Below, one piece after another: positions 46,622-54,967 of a stretch of DNA of 64,000 nt (position 1 is the first letter of the stretch; every line of letters begins with the position of its first letter). The stretch covers positions 84,942 to 148,941 of the forward strand of contig NZ_QDDJ01000014.1 of assembly GCF_003121625.1 (NCBI RefSeq), in the 5' to 3' direction. The notes under the pieces were generated by a model, which was not told the origin of the DNA, searched no databases, and worked only from the letters and a program-made list of their open reading frames with translations. The DNA comes from Ornithinimicrobium cavernae (GTDB taxonomy: Bacteria; Actinomycetota; Actinomycetes; Actinomycetales; Dermatophilaceae). Both the position numbers and the translations under genes were made by a program.

Positions 46622-48562
46622 TCACGGCAGCTCGGCCAGCACCTCTGCCACACCCTCCGTCAGGGCGGCGCGCAGCGGGCGCTGACCCGTGCGGGGCACG
46701 GTGACCTCGACGACCCGGACCCCCCGGGCCGGCTGGTCCAGGATGTCGCGGAGCGCGGCGGCGGTCCTCACCCGTTCGAACGGCACGGAGTATGCCGTGG
46801 CGAGGGCCTGCAGGTCGGCTCCGGTGGGCGTGCCGAAGACCCGCTCGAAGTCGTCCGCGCGCTCCGGCTCGCCGTACTCGAGGGTGCCGAAGATCCCGCC
46901 GCCGTCGTCGTTCACCACGACGAGGGTCAGGTCCGGGCGCGGCTCCAGCGGCCCGATGAGCAGGCCGTTGAGGTCGTGCAGGAAGGTGAGGTCCCCGACC
47001 AGGCCAACCGTCCGACCACGGCCCGGGGCGGTCGCGGCGGAGGCGTCGGTCGCGCGGGTCTGCGCGACCGTGGCCCCGTGGGTCAGCGCGATGCCGACCG
47101 CGGTCGCGAGCGTGCCGTCGATTCCGGCCAGCCCCCGGTTGCCGGTCACCAGCAGGCGGTGTCCGGCCAGGCCGGCCCGGTCCACGTCGCGGGCCGCGTT
47201 GGAGGAGCCGAGCACCAGCACGTCGGCCTCGCCGAGCGTCTGCAGCACGGTCTGGGCCACGGCCGGACCGGACGGCCACGAGCCCGCCACCAGGGCGCTC
47301 ACGGGCCCGGTGATCGCCCGCCCGGCCTCCCGCCAGCCCTGCGCCCAGGTCGGATCCTGCCCCCGGAGGGCACCCGTGACCAGCGCCGACCACGGGTGCA
47401 CGGTGTCCACGGCATGGGAGGGGTCGGCCCAGTCGTCGGTCGCGGTGACCGCGTCGACCCGGACCCCCGGCCAGCGCAGCAGGGCACCGGTCTCACGGTT
47501 CAGCGTGCACCGTCCGACCACGACCACGCGCTCGGGGAGGTGCGCTCCCAGCCACGCTGACGCCGTCAGCAGCAGCGAGCCGTGGGGCAGCACCGCGGCC
47601 CGGTCACCCGCACCATAGGGCTCGGCGACGACGGGCCAGCCCTGCGCCTCCGCCACGGTGAGCGCCTGCTCGGTCAGCGCGGGATCGGGCAGGTCACCGA
47701 GCACCATGAGGGTCCGCACCCGGGACGGCTCCGGCGCGCGCGGCGCCCGTGGGTCGTCGTGCGCGGGTGGGTCCTCCGGTTCCGCCGGGGGGACCTGTCG
47801 CCCCGTGTCGGCCAGGGCGCCGACCGGCGCCGGGAGCCCGGTCCCGGTCACGGTCACCTCCGTCCACGGGCGCCCGTCCGGGCGTCCGGCGAGCTCGGGC
47901 GGCAGCGGGTCGACGTCGGGCGCGGACGGGTCGGGAGGCGGCGCGTGCCCGGCGGAGACGGCCCGGTCCGCCCCAGGCAGGTCGGGCGCGAGCGGGTCAC
48001 GGAAGGCGACATTGAGGTGCACCGGGCCCGGGCTGCCCAGCGCGCCGACGGCAGCGGCCCAGGCGCGGTCGACGGTGGTGCGCCACCTCGTCTGGGCGGT
48101 CCGAATCTCCCCAAGAAGACGCTCAGAGCGGTCCGAACCTCCCCAAGAATGGGTGAGGTCGTGCTGCCAGCGGACGGCCGGCCCGAAGATCCCGGGCTGC
48201 ACGGTCGTCTGGTTGGCCCCGGTGCCCCGCAGCTCGTCCGGCCGGTCGGCGCTGAGCACGACCAGCGGCACGTCCGCGTGGTGGGCCTCCAGCACCGCGG
48301 GGTGCAGGTTGGCGACCGCGGTCCCCGAGGTGGTGATCACCACTGCGGGCCGGCGGCTGAGCTTGGCCAGCCCGAGCGCCAGGAACCCGGCCGACCGCTC
48401 GTCCACCCGGACGTGGAGCCGCAGGCGGCCGGCCCGCTCGGCCGACTGCACGGCATACGCCAGCGGGGCCGAGCGCGAGCCCGGCGCGAGCACGACCTCC
48501 CGCACGCCGCACCGGACCAGCTCGTCGACCAGGACCCGGGCCAGCGCGGTCGAGGCGTTCAC
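46622..48562 (-). CDS. menD: 2-succinyl-5-enolpyruvyl-6-hydroxy-3-cyclohexene-1-carboxylate synthase
   Basis: 646 residues, thiamine-diphosphate enzyme that joins isochorismate with 2-oxoglutarate, the second step of menaquinone synthesis. The N-terminal domain has VLAPGSRSAPLAYAV, HVRVDERSAGFLALGLAK (ThDP-activating Glu) and VVITTSGTAVANLHPAVLEA; the C-terminal one has VGDLTFLHDLNGL and VVNDDGGGIFGTLE (Mg/ThDP). It is longer than the usual 550-580. Residues ~138-160 (HSWGGSDRSERLLGEIRTAQ) are encoded by a repeat element, and a Pro/Asp-rich insert occupies ~230-300. GTG 48562 lies five bases after the M13 peptidase stop, so the two are probably cotranscribed. Confidence 0.92.
   Translation of the reverse strand: MNASTALARVLVDELVRCGVREVVLAPGSRSAPLAYAVQSAERAGRLRLHVRVDERSAGFLALGLAKLSRRPAVVITTSGTAVANLHPAVLEAHHADVPLVVLSADRPDELRGTGANQTTVQPGIFGPAVRWQHDLTHSWGGSDRSERLLGEIRTAQTRWRTTVDRAWAAAVGALGSPGPVHLNVAFRDPLAPDLPGADRAVSAGHAPPPDPSAPDVDPLPPELAGRPDGRPWTEVTVTGTGLPAPVGALADTGRQVPPAEPEDPPAHDDPRAPRAPEPSRVRTLMVLGDLPDPALTEQALTVAEAQGWPVVAEPYGAGDRAAVLPHGSLLLTASAWLGAHLPERVVVVGRCTLNRETGALLRWPGVRVDAVTATDDWADPSHAVDTVHPWSALVTGALRGQDPTWAQGWREAGRAITGPVSALVAGSWPSGPAVAQTVLQTLGEADVLVLGSSNAARDVDRAGLAGHRLLVTGNRGLAGIDGTLATAVGIALTHGATVAQTRATDASAATAPGRGRTVGLVGDLTFLHDLNGLLIGPLEPRPDLTLVVVNDDGGGIFGTLEYGEPERADDFERVFGTPTGADLQALATAYSVPFERVRTAAALRDILDQPARGVRVVEVTVPRTGQRPLRAALTEGVAEVLAELP
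48097..48149 (-). repeat. Paired direct repeat, 32-bp period (copy B, inside menD)
   Basis: CGGTCCGAATCTCCCCAAGAA (48097-48117) and CGGTCCGAACCTCCCCAAGAA (48129-48149) differ by one base and are exactly 32 bases apart. Read on the minus strand they match copy A near 37802 (TTCTTGGGGAGG-TCGGACCG). The element is read through in frame by menD. Confidence 0.88.
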
Positions 48563-48567
48563 GGGGC

Positions 48568-50544
48568 TCAGAAGATCCGGACGCGGTCCTGCGGCGCCAG
48601 CCACATGCCGTCGCCGTCCTGCACCCCGAACGCCTCGTGGAACGCGTCGGTGTTGCGGGCCAGGTTGGCCCGCAGGTCGGCGGGTGCGTGCGGGTCGACC
48701 GCCAGCAGCCGCCGCGCCTCCTCCGGCCGTGCCTTGCCCTGCCAGATCTGCGCGAACCCGAGATAGAACCGCTGGTCGCCGGTCCAGCCGTCGATCTCGG
48801 GGGCGGCGCCGTCGGTGGCGAGGCGATAGGCCTCCAGGGAGACGGCCAGACCGCACAGGTCGCCGATGTTCTCGCCGACCGTGAGCCCGCCGTTGACCTT
48901 GGTGCCGGGGGCGCTGCGGGACTCGAGCTCACTGAACTGGGCGATCAGCCGCTGGGCGCGCTCGTCGAACGCGGCCCGGTCCTGCTCGGTCCACCAGTCG
49001 GTCAGCGAGCCGTCGCCGGCATAGCGTGAGCCCTGGTCGTCGAAGCCGTGCCCGACCTCGTGCGCGATGACCGCGCCGATGCCGCCGTAGTTGACGGCGT
49101 CGTCGGCCTCCACGTCGAAGAACGGCGGCTGCAGGATCGCGGCCGGGAACACGATCTCGTTGAGCATCGGGTGGTAGTAGGCGTTGACCGTCTGCGGCGT
49201 CATCTGCCACTCCTCGCGGTCGATCGGGCCACCGATCCGCGCCACCTGGTAGTCGACCTCCGCCGCGTTGCCACGACGGACGTTGCCGAGCAGGTCGGCG
49301 GCCTCGACGGCATAGGCCGAGTAGTCGCGCCACCGCGTCGGGTGCCCGATCTTGGGCCGGAAGGCGGCCAGCTTGTCCAGCGCCTTGGCCCGGGTGGCCT
49401 CCCCCATCCACTCCAGCTGGGAGATGCGGATCCGGAAGGCGGCGAGCAGGTTGTCGACCAGCTGGGCCATCCGCTGACCGGCCTCCGGCGGGTAGTGCCG
49501 CTCGACATAGAGCTTGCCGACCTCCTCCCCGATGAGCTCCTCGACCAGGGCGACCCCGCGCCGCCAGCGCTCCTTGTTCTCCGGGGTGCCGGTCAGCGTG
49601 CGGCCGTGGAAGTCGAAGGAGACCTCGACGAAGTCGTCGGTCAGGTAGCGCGCGCTGCTGTCCAGCAGCCGCACGGTGAGCCACGCCCGCCAGTCGGCCA
49701 CCGACACGTCGCGCAGCGCCTCGGCGGTGGCGGTGAGGAAGTCCGGCTGCCGGGCGATGACGTGGTCCAGGGCGCCGTCGGGCAGACCCAGCCCCTCGGC
49801 ATACGCCGTCCAGTCCCAGCCGGGCGTGGCCTCGGTGAGCTCGGCGCGCGACCACCGGGTGTAGGACCGCACGGCGTCGCGGGCGGTCACCCGGTCCCAG
49901 TGGCCCGCGGCGATCCGGGTCTCCAGGTCGAAGACCCGCTGCGCCGCGTCCGGACCCAGGTCGAGACCGGCCTCCTGCAGCGCCGGGGCCGCCAGCTCGA
50001 GCAGCCTCCCCAGGTAGGCGACATAGGCCTCCCGGGCGGCGGCGTGCTCCTCGTCGGTGTAGTAGGCCTCGTCCGGCAGCCCGAGGCCGCCCTGGTGCAG
50101 GTAGGCGATGTACTCCTCGGGGTTGCCCGCGTCGGCGGTGACGAACAGGAACACCAGCGCGTCCACCCCGCCCCGTTGCAGCCGGGCCGACTCGCGGACC
50201 ACCTGGGACGGGTCCGCGACCGCGGCGATGGCGCGCAGGTCCCCGAGCAGGGGGTCCGTCCCCAAGGCGTTGATGCGCTCGGTGTCCATGAAGGAGGCGT
50301 AGAGGTCGCCGACCTTGCGCTCGGCGCTGCCCGGGGCGGCGTCGGCGCCGGCGGTCGCACTCTCCTCGATGAGGGCCCGGACGTCTGCCTCCGCGTTCTC
50401 GCGCAGGATGTCGAAGGCGCCGTAGCGGCCCTTGTCCTGCGGGATCTCGGTGGTGGCGAGCCAGCCGCCGTTGACGTGCTCGAACAGGTCGTCCTGCACG
50501 CGGACGGCCGGGTTCATGAACTCGCGGCGGACTCCGGACCTCAT
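48568..50544 (-). CDS. M13 family metallopeptidase (PepO/neprilysin-like)
   Basis: 658 residues. Zinc site VIAHEVGHGFDDQGSRY (HExxH) with the third ligand in GENIGDLCGLAVSLEA, and the family motif NAYYHPMLNEIVFPAAILQ. The N-terminus RVQDDLFEHVNGGWLATTEI has no signal peptide, so it is a cytoplasmic oligopeptidase. The protein ends in QDRVRIF, close to the usual C-terminal aromatic ending. ATG 50544 has GAGAACC upstream. It is upstream of menD on the same strand. Confidence 0.93.
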   Translation of the reverse strand: MRSGVRREFMNPAVRVQDDLFEHVNGGWLATTEIPQDKGRYGAFDILRENAEADVRALIEESATAGADAAPGSAERKVGDLYASFMDTERINALGTDPLLGDLRAIAAVADPSQVVRESARLQRGGVDALVFLFVTADAGNPEEYIAYLHQGGLGLPDEAYYTDEEHAAAREAYVAYLGRLLELAAPALQEAGLDLGPDAAQRVFDLETRIAAGHWDRVTARDAVRSYTRWSRAELTEATPGWDWTAYAEGLGLPDGALDHVIARQPDFLTATAEALRDVSVADWRAWLTVRLLDSSARYLTDDFVEVSFDFHGRTLTGTPENKERWRRGVALVEELIGEEVGKLYVERHYPPEAGQRMAQLVDNLLAAFRIRISQLEWMGEATRAKALDKLAAFRPKIGHPTRWRDYSAYAVEAADLLGNVRRGNAAEVDYQVARIGGPIDREEWQMTPQTVNAYYHPMLNEIVFPAAILQPPFFDVEADDAVNYGGIGAVIAHEVGHGFDDQGSRYAGDGSLTDWWTEQDRAAFDERAQRLIAQFSELESRSAPGTKVNGGLTVGENIGDLCGLAVSLEAYRLATDGAAPEIDGWTGDQRFYLGFAQIWQGKARPEEARRLLAVDPHAPADLRANLARNTDAFHEAFGVQDGDGMWLAPQDRVRIF

Positions 50545-50614
50545 CAGCGGTTCTCCTTCGGATCGGTGACTGCCCCAACCGTATGCGGTCTCCCGGACAG
50601 GAGCAGCAACGGAG

Positions 50615-50620
50615 TAGCGT
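50615..50620 (+). promoter_or_regulatory. Candidate -10 box for leaderless exporter gene
   Basis: TAGCGT ends seven bases before the GTG at 50628, consistent with leaderless transcription. Confidence 0.35.
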
Positions 50621-50627
50621 TCAGGAC

Positions 50628-52229
50628 GTGCAGGGTGTCGGTGTCCTCATCGGCCTGGCCGTGCGCCGGAGCCGGTGGTTCTGGGTGGCGTGGCTGGCCG
50701 TGCTGGCCGCCGTGGTGCCCCTGACCGCCACGGCCTACGAGACGATCATCCCCGATCCCGCGGCGGCGTCCCGCACGATCGAGAGCCTCTCGGACAACCC
50801 GACGATGCGGGCCATCTTCGGTCCGCCGACCTCTCTGGTCGGGGCGGGCGGGTTCACCGTATGGCGCGTGGGGACCTTCGCCGCCACCGTCGCGGGGGTG
50901 ATGGCCGTCCTCGGCATCGTCCGCACCACCCGCGCCGACGAGGAGTCCGGCCGGACCGAGCTGGTCCGCTCGGCCGTGGTCGGCCGACACGCACCGCTCA
51001 CCGCCTCCCTGGTCGTCTGCCTCGGCGCCTGTCTCGTGCTCGGCACGCTCGTCGCCGCGGGGATGACCGTCGTCCGGACCGGACTGCTCGGTTCGCTGGT
51101 GTTCGGGGCGGGGACGGCCCTCACCGCGGCGGTGTTCGTGGGCGTGGGGGCGGTCACCGCCCAGCTCACCAGCTCGGCCCGCGCGGCCCGCGGCGCTGCG
51201 CTCGCGACCCTCGTGACGGCATACCTGATCCGGGCCGTCGCCGACGGCGCCCCCGAGGGGTCCGCCCTGCGGCCGCTGGCCTGGGCCTCCCCCGTCGAGT
51301 GGATGGCGCTGAGCCGTCCGTATGCGGGTGAGCGGCCCCTGGTCCTGCTGCTCCCCCTCGCCCTGACCCTCCTGCTGACCGGGCTCGCCGTGACCCTGGA
51401 GGCGCGCCGGGACCACGGCTCCGGCCTCTGGGCGGAGCGGCGCGGAGCGGCGACGGCGGCACCGTGGCTGGCCGGACCGCTCGGGCTGGCCTGGCGCCTG
51501 CAGCGCGGGAGCATCGCCGGCTGGTGTGTCGGGCTGCTGGTCTTCGGCGCCCTCATGGGCTCGGTGGCGACCGGCTTCGAGGAGATGCTCGCTGACACGC
51601 CCCAGCTGGCGGAGGCCCTGCGCCGGATGGGACAGGACGCGGACGTGCTGACCGATGCCTTCTTCGTCGCGATGCTCGGGCTCCTCGTCATCATGGCGGC
51701 GGCCATGGCCCTGCAGGTGCTGGGCCGGCTGCACCACGAGGAGGAGTCCGGACACGTCGACGCCGTCCTGGCGACCGCGGTGCCCCGTACCCGGTTCGCC
51801 GCCTCCCACCTGGCGCTGGCCCTCGGGGTCCCGACCCTGCTGTTCCCCCTCGTCGGTGCGCTGCTCGGCACCGCGCTGGCTCTCACGTCGGGCGGCTGGG
51901 GCCCCGTCGTGGCGGCGGGGCAGGGCGCCGCCGCCCTGCTGCCCGGCGTCTGGCTCGTGGTCGGCCTCGGCGCCCTGGTCCACGGCACCCTCCCCGGGCT
52001 CTCCCCGCTGCCGTGGGCCGTCGTCGCGTGGTCGCTGCTGGTCGGCCTGCTCGGTGAGGTCATCGGTCTGCCGGGGTGGCTGACCGGCCTCACCCCGTTC
52101 GCGCAGCTGGCGGCGGTGCCCGTCGAGCCGTTCGCCTGGACGCCGGTCGCGGTGACCACGGCCCTCGCCCTGCTGCTGGTCGCCGGCGGCCTGCTCGGCT
52201 ACTCCCGCCGCGACATCCTGACCCGGTGA
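50628..52229 (+). CDS. ABC-2 exporter permease (polyketide-antibiotic exporter type), no ATPase nearby
   Basis: 533 residues, about 12 hydrophobic segments arranged as two six-helix halves, the layout of TnrB3-like exporter permeases. Features: FGPPTSLVGAGGFTVWRVG, RADEESGRTELVRSAVVGRH in the first half and the echo HHEEESGHVDAVLATAVPRT in the second, the family's duplicated EE-GR-E coupling loop, and an ending GYSRRDI. Such permeases need an ATPase, normally encoded just upstream, but the neighbours here are an M13 peptidase and an acetyltransferase. GTG 50628 is the likely start. Confidence 0.85.
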   Translation: MQGVGVLIGLAVRRSRWFWVAWLAVLAAVVPLTATAYETIIPDPAAASRTIESLSDNPTMRAIFGPPTSLVGAGGFTVWRVGTFAATVAGVMAVLGIVRTTRADEESGRTELVRSAVVGRHAPLTASLVVCLGACLVLGTLVAAGMTVVRTGLLGSLVFGAGTALTAAVFVGVGAVTAQLTSSARAARGAALATLVTAYLIRAVADGAPEGSALRPLAWASPVEWMALSRPYAGERPLVLLLPLALTLLLTGLAVTLEARRDHGSGLWAERRGAATAAPWLAGPLGLAWRLQRGSIAGWCVGLLVFGALMGSVATGFEEMLADTPQLAEALRRMGQDADVLTDAFFVAMLGLLVIMAAAMALQVLGRLHHEEESGHVDAVLATAVPRTRFAASHLALALGVPTLLFPLVGALLGTALALTSGGWGPVVAAGQGAAALLPGVWLVVGLGALVHGTLPGLSPLPWAVVAWSLLVGLLGEVIGLPGWLTGLTPFAQLAAVPVEPFAWTPVAVTTALALLLVAGGLLGYSRRDILTR

Positions 52230-52230
52230 C

Positions 52231-52236
52231 TACGCT
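52231..52236 (+). promoter_or_regulatory. Candidate -10 box for leaderless acetyltransferase gene
   Basis: TACGCT ends six bases before ATG 52243, which has no ribosome site. Confidence 0.4.
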
Positions 52237-52242
52237 TCCGCC

Positions 52243-52923
52243 ATGGCCCCTGTCACCTCCACCGACACACCGCCCGTGCCGCCGACCGGGGAGCCGCTGA
52301 TCGGCACGATGGTGCGGCTGGACCCGACCGTCCCGGCCGACGCGGACGGACTGCTGGCCGTCTACGGCGACCCTGCGGCATACGAGCAGGGCTATGCGAT
52401 GGACCGGCGGCACACGTCGCTGGACCAGACCCGGCAGGCCGTCGCGGAGGCGGTCGCCGCACGGGCGGCCGACGGGACCGGCCGCACCGCCTACACGGTC
52501 CGGCTGGTCGCCGACAGTGAGCTCGGCGCGGCAGGGACCGTGGTGGGCACCAGCTCGCTGGGAGACGTCGACCTGGTCCGGGAGCACGTGCACCTCGGCT
52601 GGACCTTCTACGGGTCCCGGTGGTGGGGCACCTCCGTCAACCCGGAGGCCAAGCTGCTCCTGCTCACCCACGCCTTCGACACGTGCGGCTTCGGGCGGGT
52701 GCGGATCCAGACCGACGTCATCAACGCCCGCTCCCGCGCCGCGATCAGCAGGCTCGGCGCCACCTTCGAGGGCATCACCCGGCGCGACAGCCGCCGCGCC
52801 GACGGCACGTGGCGGGACAGCGCCGTCTTCTCCGTCCTGGTGGACGAGTGGCCCGCCGTGCGCGACGGGCTCCTCGCGCGGCTCGAGGGGGCGCCCGCCC
52901 GCGATGCGGGACGGGAGGGCTAG
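52243..52923 (+). CDS. GNAT family N-acetyltransferase (RimJ/RimL-like)
   Basis: 226 residues. Opens with GTMVRLDPTVPADADGLL, typical of RimJ/RimL-type enzymes; VHLGWTFYGSRWWGTSVNPE is the acetyl-CoA-binding region, followed by VRIQTDVINARSRAAISRLG and FEGITRRDSRRADGTWRDSA. Members acetylate protein N-termini or small amines. The start is supported by the leaderless-type -10 box just upstream. Confidence 0.85.
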   Translation: MAPVTSTDTPPVPPTGEPLIGTMVRLDPTVPADADGLLAVYGDPAAYEQGYAMDRRHTSLDQTRQAVAEAVAARAADGTGRTAYTVRLVADSELGAAGTVVGTSSLGDVDLVREHVHLGWTFYGSRWWGTSVNPEAKLLLLTHAFDTCGFGRVRIQTDVINARSRAAISRLGATFEGITRRDSRRADGTWRDSAVFSVLVDEWPAVRDGLLARLEGAPARDAGREG

Positions 52924-53000
52924 CCGAGGGGCTCCCTGGCGGCTACGGTCGAGGGAGCACCGGCCGTGACCGGCGGGGACACCGAGCGAGAGGCGATCGC

Positions 53001-53315
53001 GTGAGCATTGCAGGCGGCCTGTTCAACTCCAACCACAAGCAGGAGAACGTGGGCGACACGAAGTCGACCGCTGACGGTGACGCGACGGGCGCCGGCGAGG
53101 CGGCCGTGGACCTGACCACGTCGATCCCCGGCTTCGACGACGACACCGACGAGGGCCTGGTCATCGAGACCGGCGGCGAGGTCCGGGATGTCGAGGGCAC
53201 CCTGACCCAGGGCGCCAACGAGGACGTGGAGACCGTGGCGGCACCCGCGGCCGGCGACGAGTTCGCCTTCGACGTCGATGCGCCGGAGGACGTCCCCCTC
53301 GACCCGGAGTCCTGA
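53001..53315 (+). CDS. Small acidic protein of unknown function
   Basis: 104 residues, very acidic and low in hydrophobics, beginning with GTG (SIAGGLFNSNHKQENVGDTK) and ending DAPEDVPLDPES. GAGAGG lies upstream at proper spacing. It contains no Cys and looks intrinsically disordered. An overlapping minus-strand frame is also open, but codon and ribosome-site evidence favour this one. I do not recognise a family. Confidence 0.5.
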   Translation: MSIAGGLFNSNHKQENVGDTKSTADGDATGAGEAAVDLTTSIPGFDDDTDEGLVIETGGEVRDVEGTLTQGANEDVETVAAPAAGDEFAFDVDAPEDVPLDPES

Positions 53316-53336
53316 GCGGGCTCCGCGGGTGCTCAG
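53312..53336. terminator. Short hairpin containing both convergent stop codons
   Basis: CTGAGC (53312-53317) pairs with GCTCAG (53331-53336). The TGA of the acidic-protein gene and the TGA of the HMG-CoA lyase gene (minus strand) lie in opposite arms. Only six pairs, so a weak terminator call. Confidence 0.35.
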
Positions 53337-54274
53337 CCTCCGGAGAGCGCCCTGACCACACGGGACGGGGACGGGCGGCCCAGCTGGCCGGCCATCCACA
53401 CCGAGGTCTCGACCAGCGCGTCGAGGTCGGCACCGTGCTCGATGCCGAGGCCGTCCAGCGCCCAGACCAGGTCCTCGGTGGCCAGGTTGCCCGTCGCCGA
53501 CCTGGCGTAGGGGCAGCCGCCCAGCCCACCGGTGCTGGCGTCCACGACGCTGACCCCGTGCGACAGCGCGGTCATCGTGTTGGCGAGCGCCTGCCCGTAG
53601 GTGTCGTGGAAGTGCACGCCGACCTGGTCGGGGCCGATCCCCGCCGCGTCGAGCGCCTCCAGGAGCCGGCTCACGTGGCCGGCGGTCCCCACCCCGATGG
53701 TGTCGCCGACGGACAGCTGGTCGCAGCCGAGGTCCATCAGGCGGGAGCAGACGTCGACGACCTGGCTCACCGGGACCGGCCCCTCCCAGGGGTCGCCGAA
53801 GCACATCGAGACGTAGCCGCGCACCCAGGCACCGGCGTCCAGCGCGCGCTGCACGACGGGTGCGAACATCGCCAGGGACTCCTCGACGGAGCGGTTCAGG
53901 TTCTTGCGGGCGAACGTCTCGGTGGCGCTGCCGAAGACGGCGACGGCCTTCACCCCCTTCTCCAGCGCCCGGTCCAGCCCCCGCTCGTTGGGCACCAGGA
54001 CCGGTCGCTGCTGACCGGCGGCGACGGGGCCGAGCAGGTCGAGCAGCTCCTCGGCGTCCCCGAGCTGCGGCACCCACTTCGCCGGGACGAACGAGGTCAG
54101 CTCGACGGTCTGCAGCCCCGCGTCCACCAGGCGGCGCACGAACTCGGCCTTGACCTCCACCGGCACGACGGCCTTCTCGTTCTGCAGGCCGTCCCGGGGG
54201 CCGACCTCGTAGATGGTCACCTGCTCCGGGAAGCCTGCGGCCGGCTCGGTCATCGGCAGTGTCCTGCTCGTCAT
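53333..54274 (-). CDS. Hydroxymethylglutaryl-CoA lyase
   Basis: 313 residues, HMGL-like TIM barrel. It cleaves HMG-CoA to acetoacetate and acetyl-CoA, the end of leucine breakdown. Motifs: IYEVGPRDGLQNEKAVVP (catalytic Arg-Asp), VELTSFVPAKWVPQLGDAEE, HFHDTYGQALANT (metal His pair) and GLGGCPYARSATGNLATED with the active-site Cys. No other leucine-degradation gene is adjacent. Start ATG 54274; a second ATG seven codons in (54253) is also possible. Confidence 0.93.
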   Translation of the reverse strand: MTSRTLPMTEPAAGFPEQVTIYEVGPRDGLQNEKAVVPVEVKAEFVRRLVDAGLQTVELTSFVPAKWVPQLGDAEELLDLLGPVAAGQQRPVLVPNERGLDRALEKGVKAVAVFGSATETFARKNLNRSVEESLAMFAPVVQRALDAGAWVRGYVSMCFGDPWEGPVPVSQVVDVCSRLMDLGCDQLSVGDTIGVGTAGHVSRLLEALDAAGIGPDQVGVHFHDTYGQALANTMTALSHGVSVVDASTGGLGGCPYARSATGNLATEDLVWALDGLGIEHGADLDALVETSVWMAGQLGRPSPSRVVRALSGG

Positions 54275-54286
54275 GGCGTCATCCTC

Positions 54287-54907
54287 TCAGGCCCGCGCAC
54301 CGGCACCGAGCAGACACCGCAGCAGTCCCTCGAGCGGGGGCGGGACCCGGTCCGGCTCCAGCGCGGTGGCCATGGCACCGGCGAGCAGGATCTTGCGCCC
54401 GGAGGCGATGCCGCTGAACCGGTGCAGCCGCTCGGTCAGGGGTCTGCCCGCCCAGGCCTGCTGCCGGCTGAACGTCGCGAACCGGTCGGCCAGTCCCTGC
54501 TCGTCGAGCACCTCCAGGCACCGTTGCGGGCCGAGCGCCCGGATCAGCTCGTCCTCCAGGTCGCGGTCGCACACGAAGAACCCCTCCGCCGCCAGGTCCT
54601 GCGGCTCGGCCACCTCTCGTCCCACCCGCTGCAGCGCACGCAGCAGCACCCTCACCTCGCCGGCATCACAGAGTCCGAGGACCCGCGGCGCGGGGTCGAA
54701 TTCACGGGCGCGTCGCAGGTGCGCCCCGACGTTGGTCACCCCGCCCAGGTCGACCAGCTCGTATGCCGGACGGCCGGCTCCCGCAGGCCGCTCCCCCGGA
54801 CCCGTGGGTGCCTGGCGGAGCAGGGCGGTCAGGGCCGCGACGTCGCTCGGCCCCTCGAGCAGGACGAGGGTCCGGTCGGTCGTGCCGTCCAGTGCCACGC
54901 ACCCCAT
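54287..54907 (-). CDS. Small TOPRIM-domain protein
   Basis: 206 residues. LVLLEGPSDVAALTALLRQ matches TOPRIM motif 1 (EGxSD) and VLGLCDAGEVRVLL corresponds to the acidic strand (a single Asp before Glu instead of DxD), followed by FFVCDRDLEDELIRALG. The pattern resembles the TOPRIM half of OLD-family nucleases without the ATPase part. Known from actinobacteria as a stand-alone protein; nuclease or nucleotidyltransferase activity unproven. Confidence 0.75.
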   Translation of the reverse strand: MGCVALDGTTDRTLVLLEGPSDVAALTALLRQAPTGPGERPAGAGRPAYELVDLGGVTNVGAHLRRAREFDPAPRVLGLCDAGEVRVLLRALQRVGREVAEPQDLAAEGFFVCDRDLEDELIRALGPQRCLEVLDEQGLADRFATFSRQQAWAGRPLTERLHRFSGIASGRKILLAGAMATALEPDRVPPPLEGLLRCLLGAGARA

Positions 54908-54967
54908 GGTTCTGCAGGTGGGGTCCGCGCGCGAGCCGGTTTCGGCAGGGCCCGGACCGGCACCGGG

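Noticed and set aside
48097..48149. CRISPR-like periodicity
   Set aside because: Only two copies per site, the spacer is 11 bases, the unit lies within menD, and there are no cas genes.
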